Assembly: GCF_946478785.1 (NCBI RefSeq)
Contig: NZ_CAMLDD010000001.1
Coordinates: forward strand, 124,001 to 188,000
Reading direction: 5' to 3'
Length of the DNA stretch: 64,000 nucleotides
Source: an uncultured Flavobacterium sp.
Lineage (GTDB): Bacteria; Bacteroidota; Bacteroidia; Flavobacteriales; Flavobacteriaceae
Position 1 is the stretch's first letter. Every line of letters begins with the position of its first letter. The translations under genes were made by a program, and so were the position numbers. Shown piece by piece: positions 26,463 to 35,478 of this stretch. The notes beneath the pieces were generated by a model. The model was not told the DNA's origin. It ran no database searches and worked only from the letters and a program-made list of their open reading frames with translations.

Positions 26463-29240
26463 TTGTCAGTATATTTGAGTTTAAATCCGAATATTTTGAA
26501 ATCGATACTCCTAAAATTACTTTTCTTTATTTTCATCGCTTCTCAAATTCAGGCACAAGAGTTACTTCCATTTGTTGAAAATTATAGTAAATCAGATTAT
26601 CAGGGCGATAACCAAATTTGGAATGTTGCTCAGGGAAATGACAATGCCATGTATTTTGCCAACAACCATTATTTGCTGCGATATGATGGGGTAGTTTGGG
26701 AAAAATATACACTTCCTAATAAGACCATTATCCGTTCCATTATGGTTGAAGGAGATAAAATTTACTCTGGTTCTTATAAAGAATTTGGCTATTGGTATAG
26801 AAAAGAAGGCAAAATGCATTATGTGTCCATTTCGAAAAACCTTCGATTATTTGACGAAAAGGATAATGAAGAAATCTGGAAAATTTTCAGATTCAACGGA
26901 TCCATCTATTTTCAATCTTTTAATGATGTTTTTATTTATAACGGAAAACACATACAAAAAATCAGATTTCCATTTTTAATATCATACTGTTTTGTAGTAG
27001 ATCAGGACGTGTATGTCGCTTCAGTAGCGAAAGGTGTCTTTAAGATGAACGGCACCCGAATCGTTAATCCAAAAGGATGGGATGTCTTAAAAAATTGTGT
27101 GGTGCATGCGATGGAAAAGTATCAGGATAAGACCTATATTTTTACACAGAAAAAAGGCATTTTTATTGTTGAAAATGAAGGTTTAAAACCGTGGAAAAAT
27201 CCATTAAATGAAATACTAAAGACAGCGACAATTAATGTAGCCAAATTTATTAAAAATAATAAATTAGTATTGGGTACAGGAAACAGGGGAGTTTATATTT
27301 ATGACTTTAAAACGGATAGCCACAAAAATATTGATCGAAACAATGTTTTGATGAACAATTCGATTTTAAGTATTGGTTTTGATAAAGAAAATGATTTGTG
27401 GCTGGGTCTGGATAATGGTATTGCTCATGTAGAAGTAAATTCTCCCATATCCATTTTTTATGATAATTCGGGGATTTTGGGATCTGTTTATTCAGTTGCG
27501 ACTACAAAGAAGGGATATTTAATTGCTTCTAACCACGGTCTTTTTGAATTTGATTCTGGTAAAATCAAGATGATACCCAACACGCAGGGACAGGCCTGGA
27601 ATATTACCAAAACAGATAACAAATATATTATTGGGCATAATGACGGAACATTTTGCTATGAAAATGGCTCTTTAGTGAAGACAAATAATGTAAGCGGTGG
27701 CTGGAATTTATCAAAAAGCAGTATTAACAACACTTTTTTCCAATCTACTTATAGCGGGATTTTGGTTTATGATGATATTTCAAAATTAAGCGAATTTAAA
27801 TTGATTAAGGATATTCTAAAACCTATAAAATATGTAGCTCAAAATAAAAAGAATGAAATTTTTGCTGCCGATAATTATCGTGGTTTATATCGTGTTGTGT
27901 ACAATGATGACTATGAAACTCAAAAAGTTGAGAATATCACCCAACAAAGTAAAATAAAAAATGATTTTGGAGTCAAGGTTTTTGAATTTAGAAAAGAAAT
28001 TCTTTTTCTGATCAATAGTTCGTGGTATACCTATAATTCAATTACTAATAAGCTTGAAGAAAATGAATTGTTTAATGACAATTTTAAAAATATTACCGAT
28101 GTCGTCGCAATTGATGAAAATCATTTTATGGTACTTCAGGATGGTATTTTATATCATATTTATGCTGTCGGAAATAAATTTGTATGGAATATCATTCAGG
28201 AAAAATATTATAAAGGAAAGCTGATTAATGATAATTTGAGGATTTTTAAAACACAAAACCATTATTTGCTAAATCTTGATGACGGATTTATTTCTCTTCA
28301 GTTAAACTATGAGAAGAAACAGAATAAGGAAATAAAGATTGAAGCTTTTAATAATGAGACTTTAATAAAAAAAGACTCAAAAATAAAATACAATACAGAA
28401 TTAAAAATTAATATCATATCAGGCATTTATGGAGCAAACAGACCCAATTTGTTTTATAAACTTGATGATAACAAAAGTTTTACCCCGATTTCGGATGGAC
28501 TCATTTTATTAAACAACTTAAGTAGTGGTTTTCATTCTGTTGTAATTTATAAACACGATGGCGCTAATTTTGATAAAGTTTCGGACTTTGATTTTATTGT
28601 TGCCCAGCAGTGGTTTTTTTCAGTATGGATGATTTTGTTATATATTTTGTTAATAGGAATAGTTTTGTTCTTGTATTACAAATGGAATAAATTGCGTTAT
28701 ATCCAAAAATTAAAGTTGCAGGAAGAAGAACAAAAACACCAGAGAGAAATTCTGGAGATGGAATTAAAGGCCGAAAACGAATTAAACATTCAGGAATACG
28801 AAAAACATATTCTGGAACTAGAACTTCAAACAAAATCATCTGAAGTTGCCGGAAAATCATTATCCATTGCCAAACAAAGCGAAATGATTGAGAATATTCA
28901 GAGTATTTTGGATTCAGAAAAAGATTTTAATAAACTGAAGAGTGAAATCAAGAAAGCAATTAAGATAAATGAAGTCAATAAACACGAATGGGAAACCTTT
29001 GAAACTAATCTGAATCAAATTCACAATGAATTCATCATTAATCTTTCCAAGAAATTTCCAAACCTGACTCCAAAGGATATCAAACTCTGTGTTTATCTTA
29101 AAATGAACCTTTCATCCAAAGAAATTGCTCCTTTAATGAACATATCATTTAGGGGAGTTGAACTTCATAGATACCGTCTTCGAAAGAAGCTAAACCTGTC
29201 TCAGGAAGAAAATCTTTCCAAATTTTTGCTTAATTTATAA
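26463..29240 (+). CDS. Membrane sensor-regulator with beta-propeller ectodomain and LuxR-type HTH
   Basis: A 925-residue regulator of the polysaccharide locus. It has a signal peptide (hydrophobic L-L-F-F-I-F-I-A-S-Q-I-Q-A-Q, about 19-32) and a periplasmic part of about 700 residues with repeated beta-propeller blades, ending in a Y_Y_Y-like domain. One membrane helix follows (about 720-740), then a long coiled coil (740-830) and a C-terminal helix-turn-helix of the LuxR type (L-T-P-K-D-I-K-L-C-V...S-S-K-E-I-A-P-L-M-N-I-S). It has no histidine kinase domain, so it probably signals directly to DNA. No ATG precedes the signal peptide; TTG at 26463 or 26496 must be used. It is the likely activator of the susC operon that starts 233 bp downstream. 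Confidence 0.85.
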   Translation: MSVYLSLNPNILKSILLKLLFFIFIASQIQAQELLPFVENYSKSDYQGDNQIWNVAQGNDNAMYFANNHYLLRYDGVVWEKYTLPNKTIIRSIMVEGDKIYSGSYKEFGYWYRKEGKMHYVSISKNLRLFDEKDNEEIWKIFRFNGSIYFQSFNDVFIYNGKHIQKIRFPFLISYCFVVDQDVYVASVAKGVFKMNGTRIVNPKGWDVLKNCVVHAMEKYQDKTYIFTQKKGIFIVENEGLKPWKNPLNEILKTATINVAKFIKNNKLVLGTGNRGVYIYDFKTDSHKNIDRNNVLMNNSILSIGFDKENDLWLGLDNGIAHVEVNSPISIFYDNSGILGSVYSVATTKKGYLIASNHGLFEFDSGKIKMIPNTQGQAWNITKTDNKYIIGHNDGTFCYENGSLVKTNNVSGGWNLSKSSINNTFFQSTYSGILVYDDISKLSEFKLIKDILKPIKYVAQNKKNEIFAADNYRGLYRVVYNDDYETQKVENITQQSKIKNDFGVKVFEFRKEILFLINSSWYTYNSITNKLEENELFNDNFKNITDVVAIDENHFMVLQDGILYHIYAVGNKFVWNIIQEKYYKGKLINDNLRIFKTQNHYLLNLDDGFISLQLNYEKKQNKEIKIEAFNNETLIKKDSKIKYNTELKINIISGIYGANRPNLFYKLDDNKSFTPISDGLILLNNLSSGFHSVVIYKHDGANFDKVSDFDFIVAQQWFFSVWMILLYILLIGIVLFLYYKWNKLRYIQKLKLQEEEQKHQREILEMELKAENELNIQEYEKHILELELQTKSSEVAGKSLSIAKQSEMIENIQSILDSEKDFNKLKSEIKKAIKINEVNKHEWETFETNLNQIHNEFIINLSKKFPNLTPKDIKLCVYLKMNLSSKEIAPLMNISFRGVELHRYRLRKKLNLSQEENLSKFLLNL

Positions 29241-29383
29241 GCTCTTATAATTCTATTTAATTTTCTTACATTATCTTTTAATTGATTATAGTACATCATT
29301 ACTACATCACAATATAATGTTAACTAGTTATACTTTGTTTCTAAAATATTGATTTTTAATGTTTTGTTTGGTTTTTATATTGT

Positions 29384-29435
29384 AACGATGTAGTTGTGTA
29401 GTAGTCAGTATGATGTACTACAACGATGTAATTGT
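29384..29435. promoter_or_regulatory. Repeated operator-like sites in front of susC
   Basis: AACGATGTAGTTGT (29384-29397) and AACGATGTAATTGT (29422-29435) form a near-perfect direct repeat with 38-bp spacing. Between them TGTAGTA (29397-29403) and TACTACA (29416-29422) form an inverted repeat. Related GATGTA/TACATC words also occur at 29290-29310. Such a cluster just before a SusC/D operon, next to a regulator gene, suggests the binding region of that HTH protein. Confidence 0.5.
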
Positions 29436-29473
29436 TTAATTTGGTACTACTAACTTAAACGATTGAAAACTGT

Positions 29474-32473
29474 ATGAAAAATTTTATTTTTAGCTTTTTA
29501 GTCCTATTAATGCTTCCGGCTTATATGTCGGGTCAGGCAATTCAAGGAAAAGTAATAGATAGTGGCGGAATGAGTATTCCAGGAGCAATAGTTGTTGCTG
29601 CAGAATCCAGAGTCTCTACCGAAACTGATTTTGATGGAAACTTCACCATTAATGCCAAAGTTGGCGAAACATTAAAAATTTCAATGTTGGGTTTTGAAGC
29701 AGTTTCAATTCCTGCCTCTGCTGGAGTAATGAACATAACATTAAATGAATCTGAAGATACTGCTTTGAGAGAAGTAATTGTTATTGGTTACGGAACCAGA
29801 AGGGTAATCGATAATACTTCGTCCGTAAGTTCTATTAAATCAGAGGAAATTACAAAAATGAAAGTAGCGAATGCCTCCCAGGCTATACAAGGTAAAGCTG
29901 CAGGTGTTCAGGTTACTTCATCAAATACACCTGGAGGCACTCCCTCGGTGGTAATTAGAGGAGTTGGTACAGCATTAGGAGGCAGAAATCCTTTATATGT
30001 AGTTGATGGTATGCCAACTGAGAATATCAATAATATCAATACAAACGATATTACTTCTTATGAGGTCTTAAAAGATGCTTCGGCGCTTGCTATCTACGGT
30101 ACCAGAGGAGCAAACGGGGTTATCATGATTACGACTAAAACAGGAAAAGGAAAACTTACAGTAGACTTTGATAGCTACATGGGTTTCAAAAGTGCATTGA
30201 AAAAAGTTGATATGGCTAATAGTGATGAATTTGCCCGTTACAGCAATGCAGCTTTCAACGACCCAAATAAATTTTCACTAAATCAGCCAATCAATACAAA
30301 TTGGTATGATGAAATTACAAGAACAGGAACATATTCAGAAAGCAACATTTCGATTTCCGGATCATCAGAAAATATTAAATACTTTTTAAGTGCCGGAAAT
30401 TATGAAGAAAAAGGGATACTGAATGGAACTGATTATGGCCGTACCACTATTAGAAGTAATAATGAATATAAAGTTTCTGATAAACTAAAAGTAAGCCAAA
30501 ATTTTAGTGTCACTTCTATAAAAAACATCCCTAAACCTATGTCTGCATTTACAACAGCATACAGACAATCTCCAATGGTACCGGTGCGCTATCCTGACGG
30601 AAAGTATGGTGTTCCATTTGTAAATAATGGAGTAGTAGCTCAAAGCGGTTCTCAATTCAATTCTGTAGGAAATCCTGTAACAGCTTTAGATTACAATAAT
30701 GAAAAACAGCAAACTGTTATTTTGCAAGGTGGCTTAAAATTGGATTATGATATTTTAAAATCATTAAAGTTTACCTCACAATTTAACGGAGAGTTCTCTA
30801 CTTACAAACAGTATAATTACGTTGATAATCTGGCTCTTTGGCTGGCAGCAGATCCAACAAGAGTGGAGTCAGGTTATGATGATAGCAGTTTAAATATCAA
30901 TACTTTAACTAGGAATAGGGAGCAATACTTCAATTGGAATCTGTCTAATTATTTTACTTATAATAAAGTTTTCAATGACATACATGATGTAGAAGTTACA
31001 GCAGGTATTGAAACAAACGTAATTGGTACCAGGGAAAAACTAACAGTAACCAGAAAAAATGTTGAGGCCAATTCTAATTATTGGGCATTAGATAATGTTC
31101 CATATGCACCAAATGTAGTAGGATATAATGATGTAGCATTCAATCAGTCAAAATTATCATCATATTTTGGCCGTTTTCAATATAAATTGATGGATAAGTA
31201 TTTGTTCACCGGTACTGTAAGACGTGACGGATCTTCACAGTTTGAAGAAAACATTCGTTGGGGAACTTTTCCGTCTTTTGGTGCTGGCTGGATAGTGTCT
31301 AAAGAAAGCTTTTTAAGTAATGTAAAAGGACTTAATTTATTAAAAATAAGAGGTTCCTGGGGTAGATTAGGAAATCAAAAAGTGCCACTTAATATTCAAA
31401 CTTTTACTTCAGGTTTAAATTATGGACCAGATTCAAGTCCAGGAACAACAATTAATTCAACTGTTGATCCAAATTTATCATGGGAGATTGTTGAAGAACT
31501 TTCCGGAGGTTTTGATTTTGAAGTACTGGATAGCAGACTAAAAGGATCTTTTGATTTGTATGATAAAAATACAACAAATGCAATTTTATATGTTTTACCA
31601 TTGTCAACTTCAGGTATTACTGAGAGGACACCTTCGCATATTGGAGAAGTATCTAACAAAGGATATGAAATTGCGTTACGTTGGGATGATAAAATAAACG
31701 ATAACTTAAGTTATTGGGTAGGAGGTAATTTCTCGCATAATAAGAATGAATTAGCAAGTTTGAAAAATCAGGGAATTGCAGCAATTATTGGCGGATCACT
31801 AGGAAATGGACAAAATACTAAATTACTTGACAGAACTTCGGTTGGTCAGCCAATAGGTAGTTTTTATATGTATGAATATGCAGGAATTGATCCAACAAAC
31901 GGTCAGATGTTGTATTACAAAGCAAATGGCGATAAGGTAGTCCAAGGGGCATTAGATGAGGTTAATGACAAAAAATATGTTGGTTCAGTATTACCAACTA
32001 CCAATTACGGTGTCACCGTGGGGTTAAACTATAAAAACATAGATTTTTCTGTTGATGGTTATGGAATAGGAGGAGCAAAAGTGTATAACGGTAAAAAAGC
32101 ACAGCGTTTTTCAGGAGAAAATGTAGAGGCTTCTTTAGCTAATAATTTTTGGACTGCAACAAATACTACAGCTTCAAATCCTGCTCCGTTTAACCAGGTT
32201 CCGGTTGCTTCAACATATTACTTAGAATCAGCTGACTTCTTTAGAATTAATAACATCACTTTAGGATATAAACTTCCTTTAAACGATACTGGTTTTATTA
32301 ATTTCTGCAGAATTTATGTAAATGCTATTAACCCATTTATCTCTCAAAAATTCTCAGGATTTTCACCAGAGGCATTAGGAGATGGCGAATTAGTAACAGG
32401 TACTCAGGGTGTCGAACTGGATGCATACCCTTCATTGAGATCATTTGTTATTGGAGCTAATTTAAAATTTTAA
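29474..32473 (+). CDS. SusC/RagA-family TonB-dependent outer-membrane transporter
   Basis: A 999-residue SusC homologue. It has a signal peptide (residues 1-22), a CarboxypepD_reg-like N-terminal domain (about 23-100, I-Q-G-K-V-I-D...S-I-P-G-A-I), and a plug with E-V-I-V-I-G-Y-G-T-R-R and the V-L-K-D-A-S-A-L-A-I-Y-G-T-R-G-A-N-G block typical of SusC proteins. The rest is a beta-barrel ending in Phe. Together with SusD it takes oligosaccharides across the outer membrane, driven by TonB. Downstream susD follows after 4 bp, which shows a tight operon. The downstream enzymes suggest beta-1,2-glucan fragments as substrate. Confidence 0.95.
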   Translation: MKNFIFSFLVLLMLPAYMSGQAIQGKVIDSGGMSIPGAIVVAAESRVSTETDFDGNFTINAKVGETLKISMLGFEAVSIPASAGVMNITLNESEDTALREVIVIGYGTRRVIDNTSSVSSIKSEEITKMKVANASQAIQGKAAGVQVTSSNTPGGTPSVVIRGVGTALGGRNPLYVVDGMPTENINNINTNDITSYEVLKDASALAIYGTRGANGVIMITTKTGKGKLTVDFDSYMGFKSALKKVDMANSDEFARYSNAAFNDPNKFSLNQPINTNWYDEITRTGTYSESNISISGSSENIKYFLSAGNYEEKGILNGTDYGRTTIRSNNEYKVSDKLKVSQNFSVTSIKNIPKPMSAFTTAYRQSPMVPVRYPDGKYGVPFVNNGVVAQSGSQFNSVGNPVTALDYNNEKQQTVILQGGLKLDYDILKSLKFTSQFNGEFSTYKQYNYVDNLALWLAADPTRVESGYDDSSLNINTLTRNREQYFNWNLSNYFTYNKVFNDIHDVEVTAGIETNVIGTREKLTVTRKNVEANSNYWALDNVPYAPNVVGYNDVAFNQSKLSSYFGRFQYKLMDKYLFTGTVRRDGSSQFEENIRWGTFPSFGAGWIVSKESFLSNVKGLNLLKIRGSWGRLGNQKVPLNIQTFTSGLNYGPDSSPGTTINSTVDPNLSWEIVEELSGGFDFEVLDSRLKGSFDLYDKNTTNAILYVLPLSTSGITERTPSHIGEVSNKGYEIALRWDDKINDNLSYWVGGNFSHNKNELASLKNQGIAAIIGGSLGNGQNTKLLDRTSVGQPIGSFYMYEYAGIDPTNGQMLYYKANGDKVVQGALDEVNDKKYVGSVLPTTNYGVTVGLNYKNIDFSVDGYGIGGAKVYNGKKAQRFSGENVEASLANNFWTATNTTASNPAPFNQVPVASTYYLESADFFRINNITLGYKLPLNDTGFINFCRIYVNAINPFISQKFSGFSPEALGDGELVTGTQGVELDAYPSLRSFVIGANLKF

Positions 32474-32477
32474 TATT

Positions 32478-33941
32478 ATGAAAAGAATATATATATCAAT
32501 GTTTGTACTTGCCGGAATATTATTTTCAGCATGTTCAGATGATTTTTTAGATGTTGATCAAACGGATAAAATTCCAGTTGATCCGGAATTTGTTAATACA
32601 GATGCCAAGGCTACTGAATTAGTTACGGCAATATATAATCAATTTTTATCGTGGGACATGTCTTCTTTTGCATGGAATGCTGTTACGAGTATAATTTCAG
32701 ATGATGCCGATAAAGGTTCAGATCCTGGAGATACCGGAACAGATAAAGATGTAATAGATGCTTTAACTTACAATGCTTCAACTCCATCATTCGAGGGTAT
32801 CTGGAAAGCTAATTATGCTGGTATCAACAAAGCTAATCAGGCATTAAATTTATTGACTCAACTGGATAAAATTACTCCGGCATTGCAAACCAGACTAATA
32901 GGAGAAGCAAAGTTTATGAGAGCTTTTATGTATTTTACATTAGTAAGAGGGTATGGAGGCGTTCCTATAGTAGATCATTTACCTGTAGAAGGCTCGGAGG
33001 AAGACAGGATTATGCAGTTAACGCGTAAAACAACAGCAGAAGTATACGCTTTTATAGAAAAAGATTTAATAGAGGCAGGTGAAGCGTTACCGGATAAATC
33101 TACTTATGCAGGCAATGATAGACAAAGAGTTTCTAAAGGCTCGGCTTATGCTTTATTAGCAAAGGTCAGTTTGTATCAAAAAAAATGGCAAGAAGTGATT
33201 GACAACTGTGATAAAGTAACTGGTTATTCTTTAGTATCAGATTATGCATCAATGTTTAGAAAAGAAGGAGAATTTGGTCCTGAATCTATTTTTGAAATCA
33301 ATGGTGTTGGTTCATCGACATCCGATCAAAAACTTGGAATTGGTAATTATACTGTTTCTCAGGCACCACGTGGGGCTGGTGGCTGGGGCTGGGGATTCAA
33401 TACACCATCACAAAGTTTGGCAGATGCTTATGAACCTGGAGATGTTAGAAAAAATGCTACGATAATTTTTAGAGGTTCAACTTTATACGATGGCACAGTA
33501 GTAGCTTCAACTGTCACTAATTCAATGTATAATTATAAAGCTTATTCATCAGATTTTTATAATCAGGAATTTACAGATACAAATCTCAGGTATTTAAGAT
33601 ACGCAGAAGTATTATTAATGAAAGCAGAAGCTTTAAATGAATTAGGGCAAACCGGAGCAGCTATTCCGTTATTGAATCAAATTAGACATAGAGCAAACCT
33701 TGGCGATACTCCAGCTGTTTCTCAGGCTGATGTGAGAACAGCCATCTGGAAGGAAAGAAGGGTAGAATTGGCTTTTGAGCATGACAGATGGTTCGATATT
33801 ATTAGAACCGGTCAGGCTCCGGCTGCAATGGCTGCTAATGGCAAGACATTTGTTGTTGGAAAACATGAATTATGGCCTCTTCCTACCTTTTTTATAAGAG
33901 AATCAGTTGGATATTCTACTCAAAATCCTGGCGGATATTAA
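32478..33941 (+). CDS. SusD/RagB-family surface glycan-binding lipoprotein
   Basis: A 487-residue SusD homologue. The signal peptide ends in lipobox F-S-A-C (Cys19). TPR-like helices in the N-terminal half (F-M-R-A-F-M-Y-F, A-K-V-S-L-Y-Q-K-K-W near 225-240) and the C-terminal R-H-R-A-N-L-G-D and E-R-R-V-E-L-A-F-E-H-D-R-W-F-D block are diagnostic. It caps the SusC barrel and binds the glycan at the cell surface. It starts 4 bp after the susC stop. A hairpin lies behind it before the GH144 gene. Confidence 0.95.
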   Translation: MKRIYISMFVLAGILFSACSDDFLDVDQTDKIPVDPEFVNTDAKATELVTAIYNQFLSWDMSSFAWNAVTSIISDDADKGSDPGDTGTDKDVIDALTYNASTPSFEGIWKANYAGINKANQALNLLTQLDKITPALQTRLIGEAKFMRAFMYFTLVRGYGGVPIVDHLPVEGSEEDRIMQLTRKTTAEVYAFIEKDLIEAGEALPDKSTYAGNDRQRVSKGSAYALLAKVSLYQKKWQEVIDNCDKVTGYSLVSDYASMFRKEGEFGPESIFEINGVGSSTSDQKLGIGNYTVSQAPRGAGGWGWGFNTPSQSLADAYEPGDVRKNATIIFRGSTLYDGTVVASTVTNSMYNYKAYSSDFYNQEFTDTNLRYLRYAEVLLMKAEALNELGQTGAAIPLLNQIRHRANLGDTPAVSQADVRTAIWKERRVELAFEHDRWFDIIRTGQAPAAMAANGKTFVVGKHELWPLPTFFIRESVGYSTQNPGGY

Positions 33942-33955
33942 TTAAAATCTTAAAA

Positions 33956-33984
33956 TCACTTCCTTCAGTACTTGAGGGAAGTGA
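33956..33984 (+). terminator. Intra-operon hairpin between susD and GH144
   Basis: TCACTTCC (33956-33963) pairs with GGAAGTGA (33977-33984); an inner TCA/TGA can extend the stem. There is no good T run, so it may be a partial terminator or an mRNA-stabilising hairpin that makes susCD transcripts more abundant than the downstream enzyme genes. Confidence 0.45.
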
Positions 33985-34010
33985 CTATTATTCAATATTA
34001 AATTTTTATA

Positions 34011-35375
34011 ATGATTAGAATTTCAGTTTTATTATTAGTTTTTACTTTTTTTAGTTGTGGTTCAAATACTGATAAGACAAAAGAAAATGTATTATCTGAA
34101 GCTAAACTGACAGATGAGCAACTTCTTGATGCCGTACAAAAACAAACTTTTAAATACTTCTGGGATTATGCAGAACCAAATTCAGGATTAGCAAGAGAAC
34201 GTTACCATCCTGATGGGATTTATCCAGAAAATGATTCGAATATAGTTACAACAGGTGGCTCAGGATTCGGTCTAATGGCATTGGTTTCAGGGATGTCCCA
34301 AGGATATATCACTAAAGAACAAGGTGTAGAAAGACTAAACAAAATTGCTGATTTTCTTGCCAAAGCAGATCGTTTTCATGGTGCATGGTCGCATTGGATT
34401 GACGGAAGTACAGGAAAAGTAAAACCTTTTGGAACCAAAGATAATGGTGGAGATTTAGTTGAAACTTCATTTTTGGCTGCAGGAATGATTACAGTTCGTG
34501 AATATCTGAAAGAAGGCTCTGAAAAAGAAAAACTGGTGGCTCAAAAATACGACGAACTTTGGAAAGGGATAGAATGGAACTGGTACACCAATAATAAAAA
34601 CGTATTGTATTGGCACTGGTCGCCTACATATGACTGGCAGATGGATTTTGCTTTAGAAGGATACAATGAATGTTTAATTACTTATATATTGGCAGCCTCT
34701 TCGCCAACGTACACCATTAATGCAAAAGCATATCACGAAGGGTGGGCGAGAAGCGGTGGAATCGTGTCGTCAAAAAAAAAATATAATATTCCTTTAATCT
34801 TAAAGCATAACGGTGCTGAAGAATTTGGAGGACCTTTATTTTGGGCACATTATTCTTATGTTGGTTTAGATCCGAATCAATTGAGTGATCAATATGCCAA
34901 TTATTGGGATTTAAATGTAAATCAAACAAAAATAAACTATCAGTATTGTGTCGAAAATCCAAAGAAGTTTGAAGGTTACGGATCAAATTACTGGGGCTTA
35001 ACAGCCTCCTATTCCAGAAATCCGGATGGTTCTATAGGATATAATGCGCACATGCCAAGTAATGATCAGGGTGTTATTTCGCCAACAGCTGCTATTAGTT
35101 CAATTGTGTATACTCCAAAAGAATCCATTGCCTTAATGCGAAATCTTTATGAAAATCATAAAAATGAAACTTGGGGAAATGCCGGTTTTTATGATGCTAT
35201 TAGTTTACAAAATAAATGGACAGCTAAAAGATATTTGGCAATTGACCAGGGACCTGAAGTTGTAATGATCGAAAATTACCGCTCAGGATTGCTATGGAAA
35301 CTATTCATGAATGCCCCGGAAGTAAAACAAGGTTTAACAAAACTCGGATTTACATCAACAAAATACGGATTTTAA
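34011..35375 (+). CDS. GH144-type endo-beta-1,2-glucanase candidate
   Basis: A 454-residue lipoprotein (lipobox F-F-S-C, Cys16) of the glucoamylase-like family PF10091, now partly GH144. GH144 enzymes are endo-beta-1,2-glucanases with an (alpha/alpha)6 fold. D148, E151 and E220 here (G-G-D-L-V-E-T and A-L-E-G-Y-N-E) have the same spacing as the three acidic residues that I recall as important in the Chitinophaga enzyme. The N-terminal region Q-T-F-K-Y-F-W-D-Y-A-E-P-N-S-G-L-A-R-E-R is also typical. It would act at the surface or in the periplasm, cutting beta-1,2-glucan into sophoro-oligosaccharides for the GH3 enzyme. A different beta-glucan substrate remains possible. Confidence 0.85.
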   Translation: MIRISVLLLVFTFFSCGSNTDKTKENVLSEAKLTDEQLLDAVQKQTFKYFWDYAEPNSGLARERYHPDGIYPENDSNIVTTGGSGFGLMALVSGMSQGYITKEQGVERLNKIADFLAKADRFHGAWSHWIDGSTGKVKPFGTKDNGGDLVETSFLAAGMITVREYLKEGSEKEKLVAQKYDELWKGIEWNWYTNNKNVLYWHWSPTYDWQMDFALEGYNECLITYILAASSPTYTINAKAYHEGWARSGGIVSSKKKYNIPLILKHNGAEEFGGPLFWAHYSYVGLDPNQLSDQYANYWDLNVNQTKINYQYCVENPKKFEGYGSNYWGLTASYSRNPDGSIGYNAHMPSNDQGVISPTAAISSIVYTPKESIALMRNLYENHKNETWGNAGFYDAISLQNKWTAKRYLAIDQGPEVVMIENYRSGLLWKLFMNAPEVKQGLTKLGFTSTKYGF

Positions 35376-35478
35376 AATAATAAAATATATAAATACCACA
35401 TTTATAAATCGCCATTGCTCCGAACCAAAATAGGAATACACAATGGCGATTACACAAAAGAATAAACATTATCTAATT

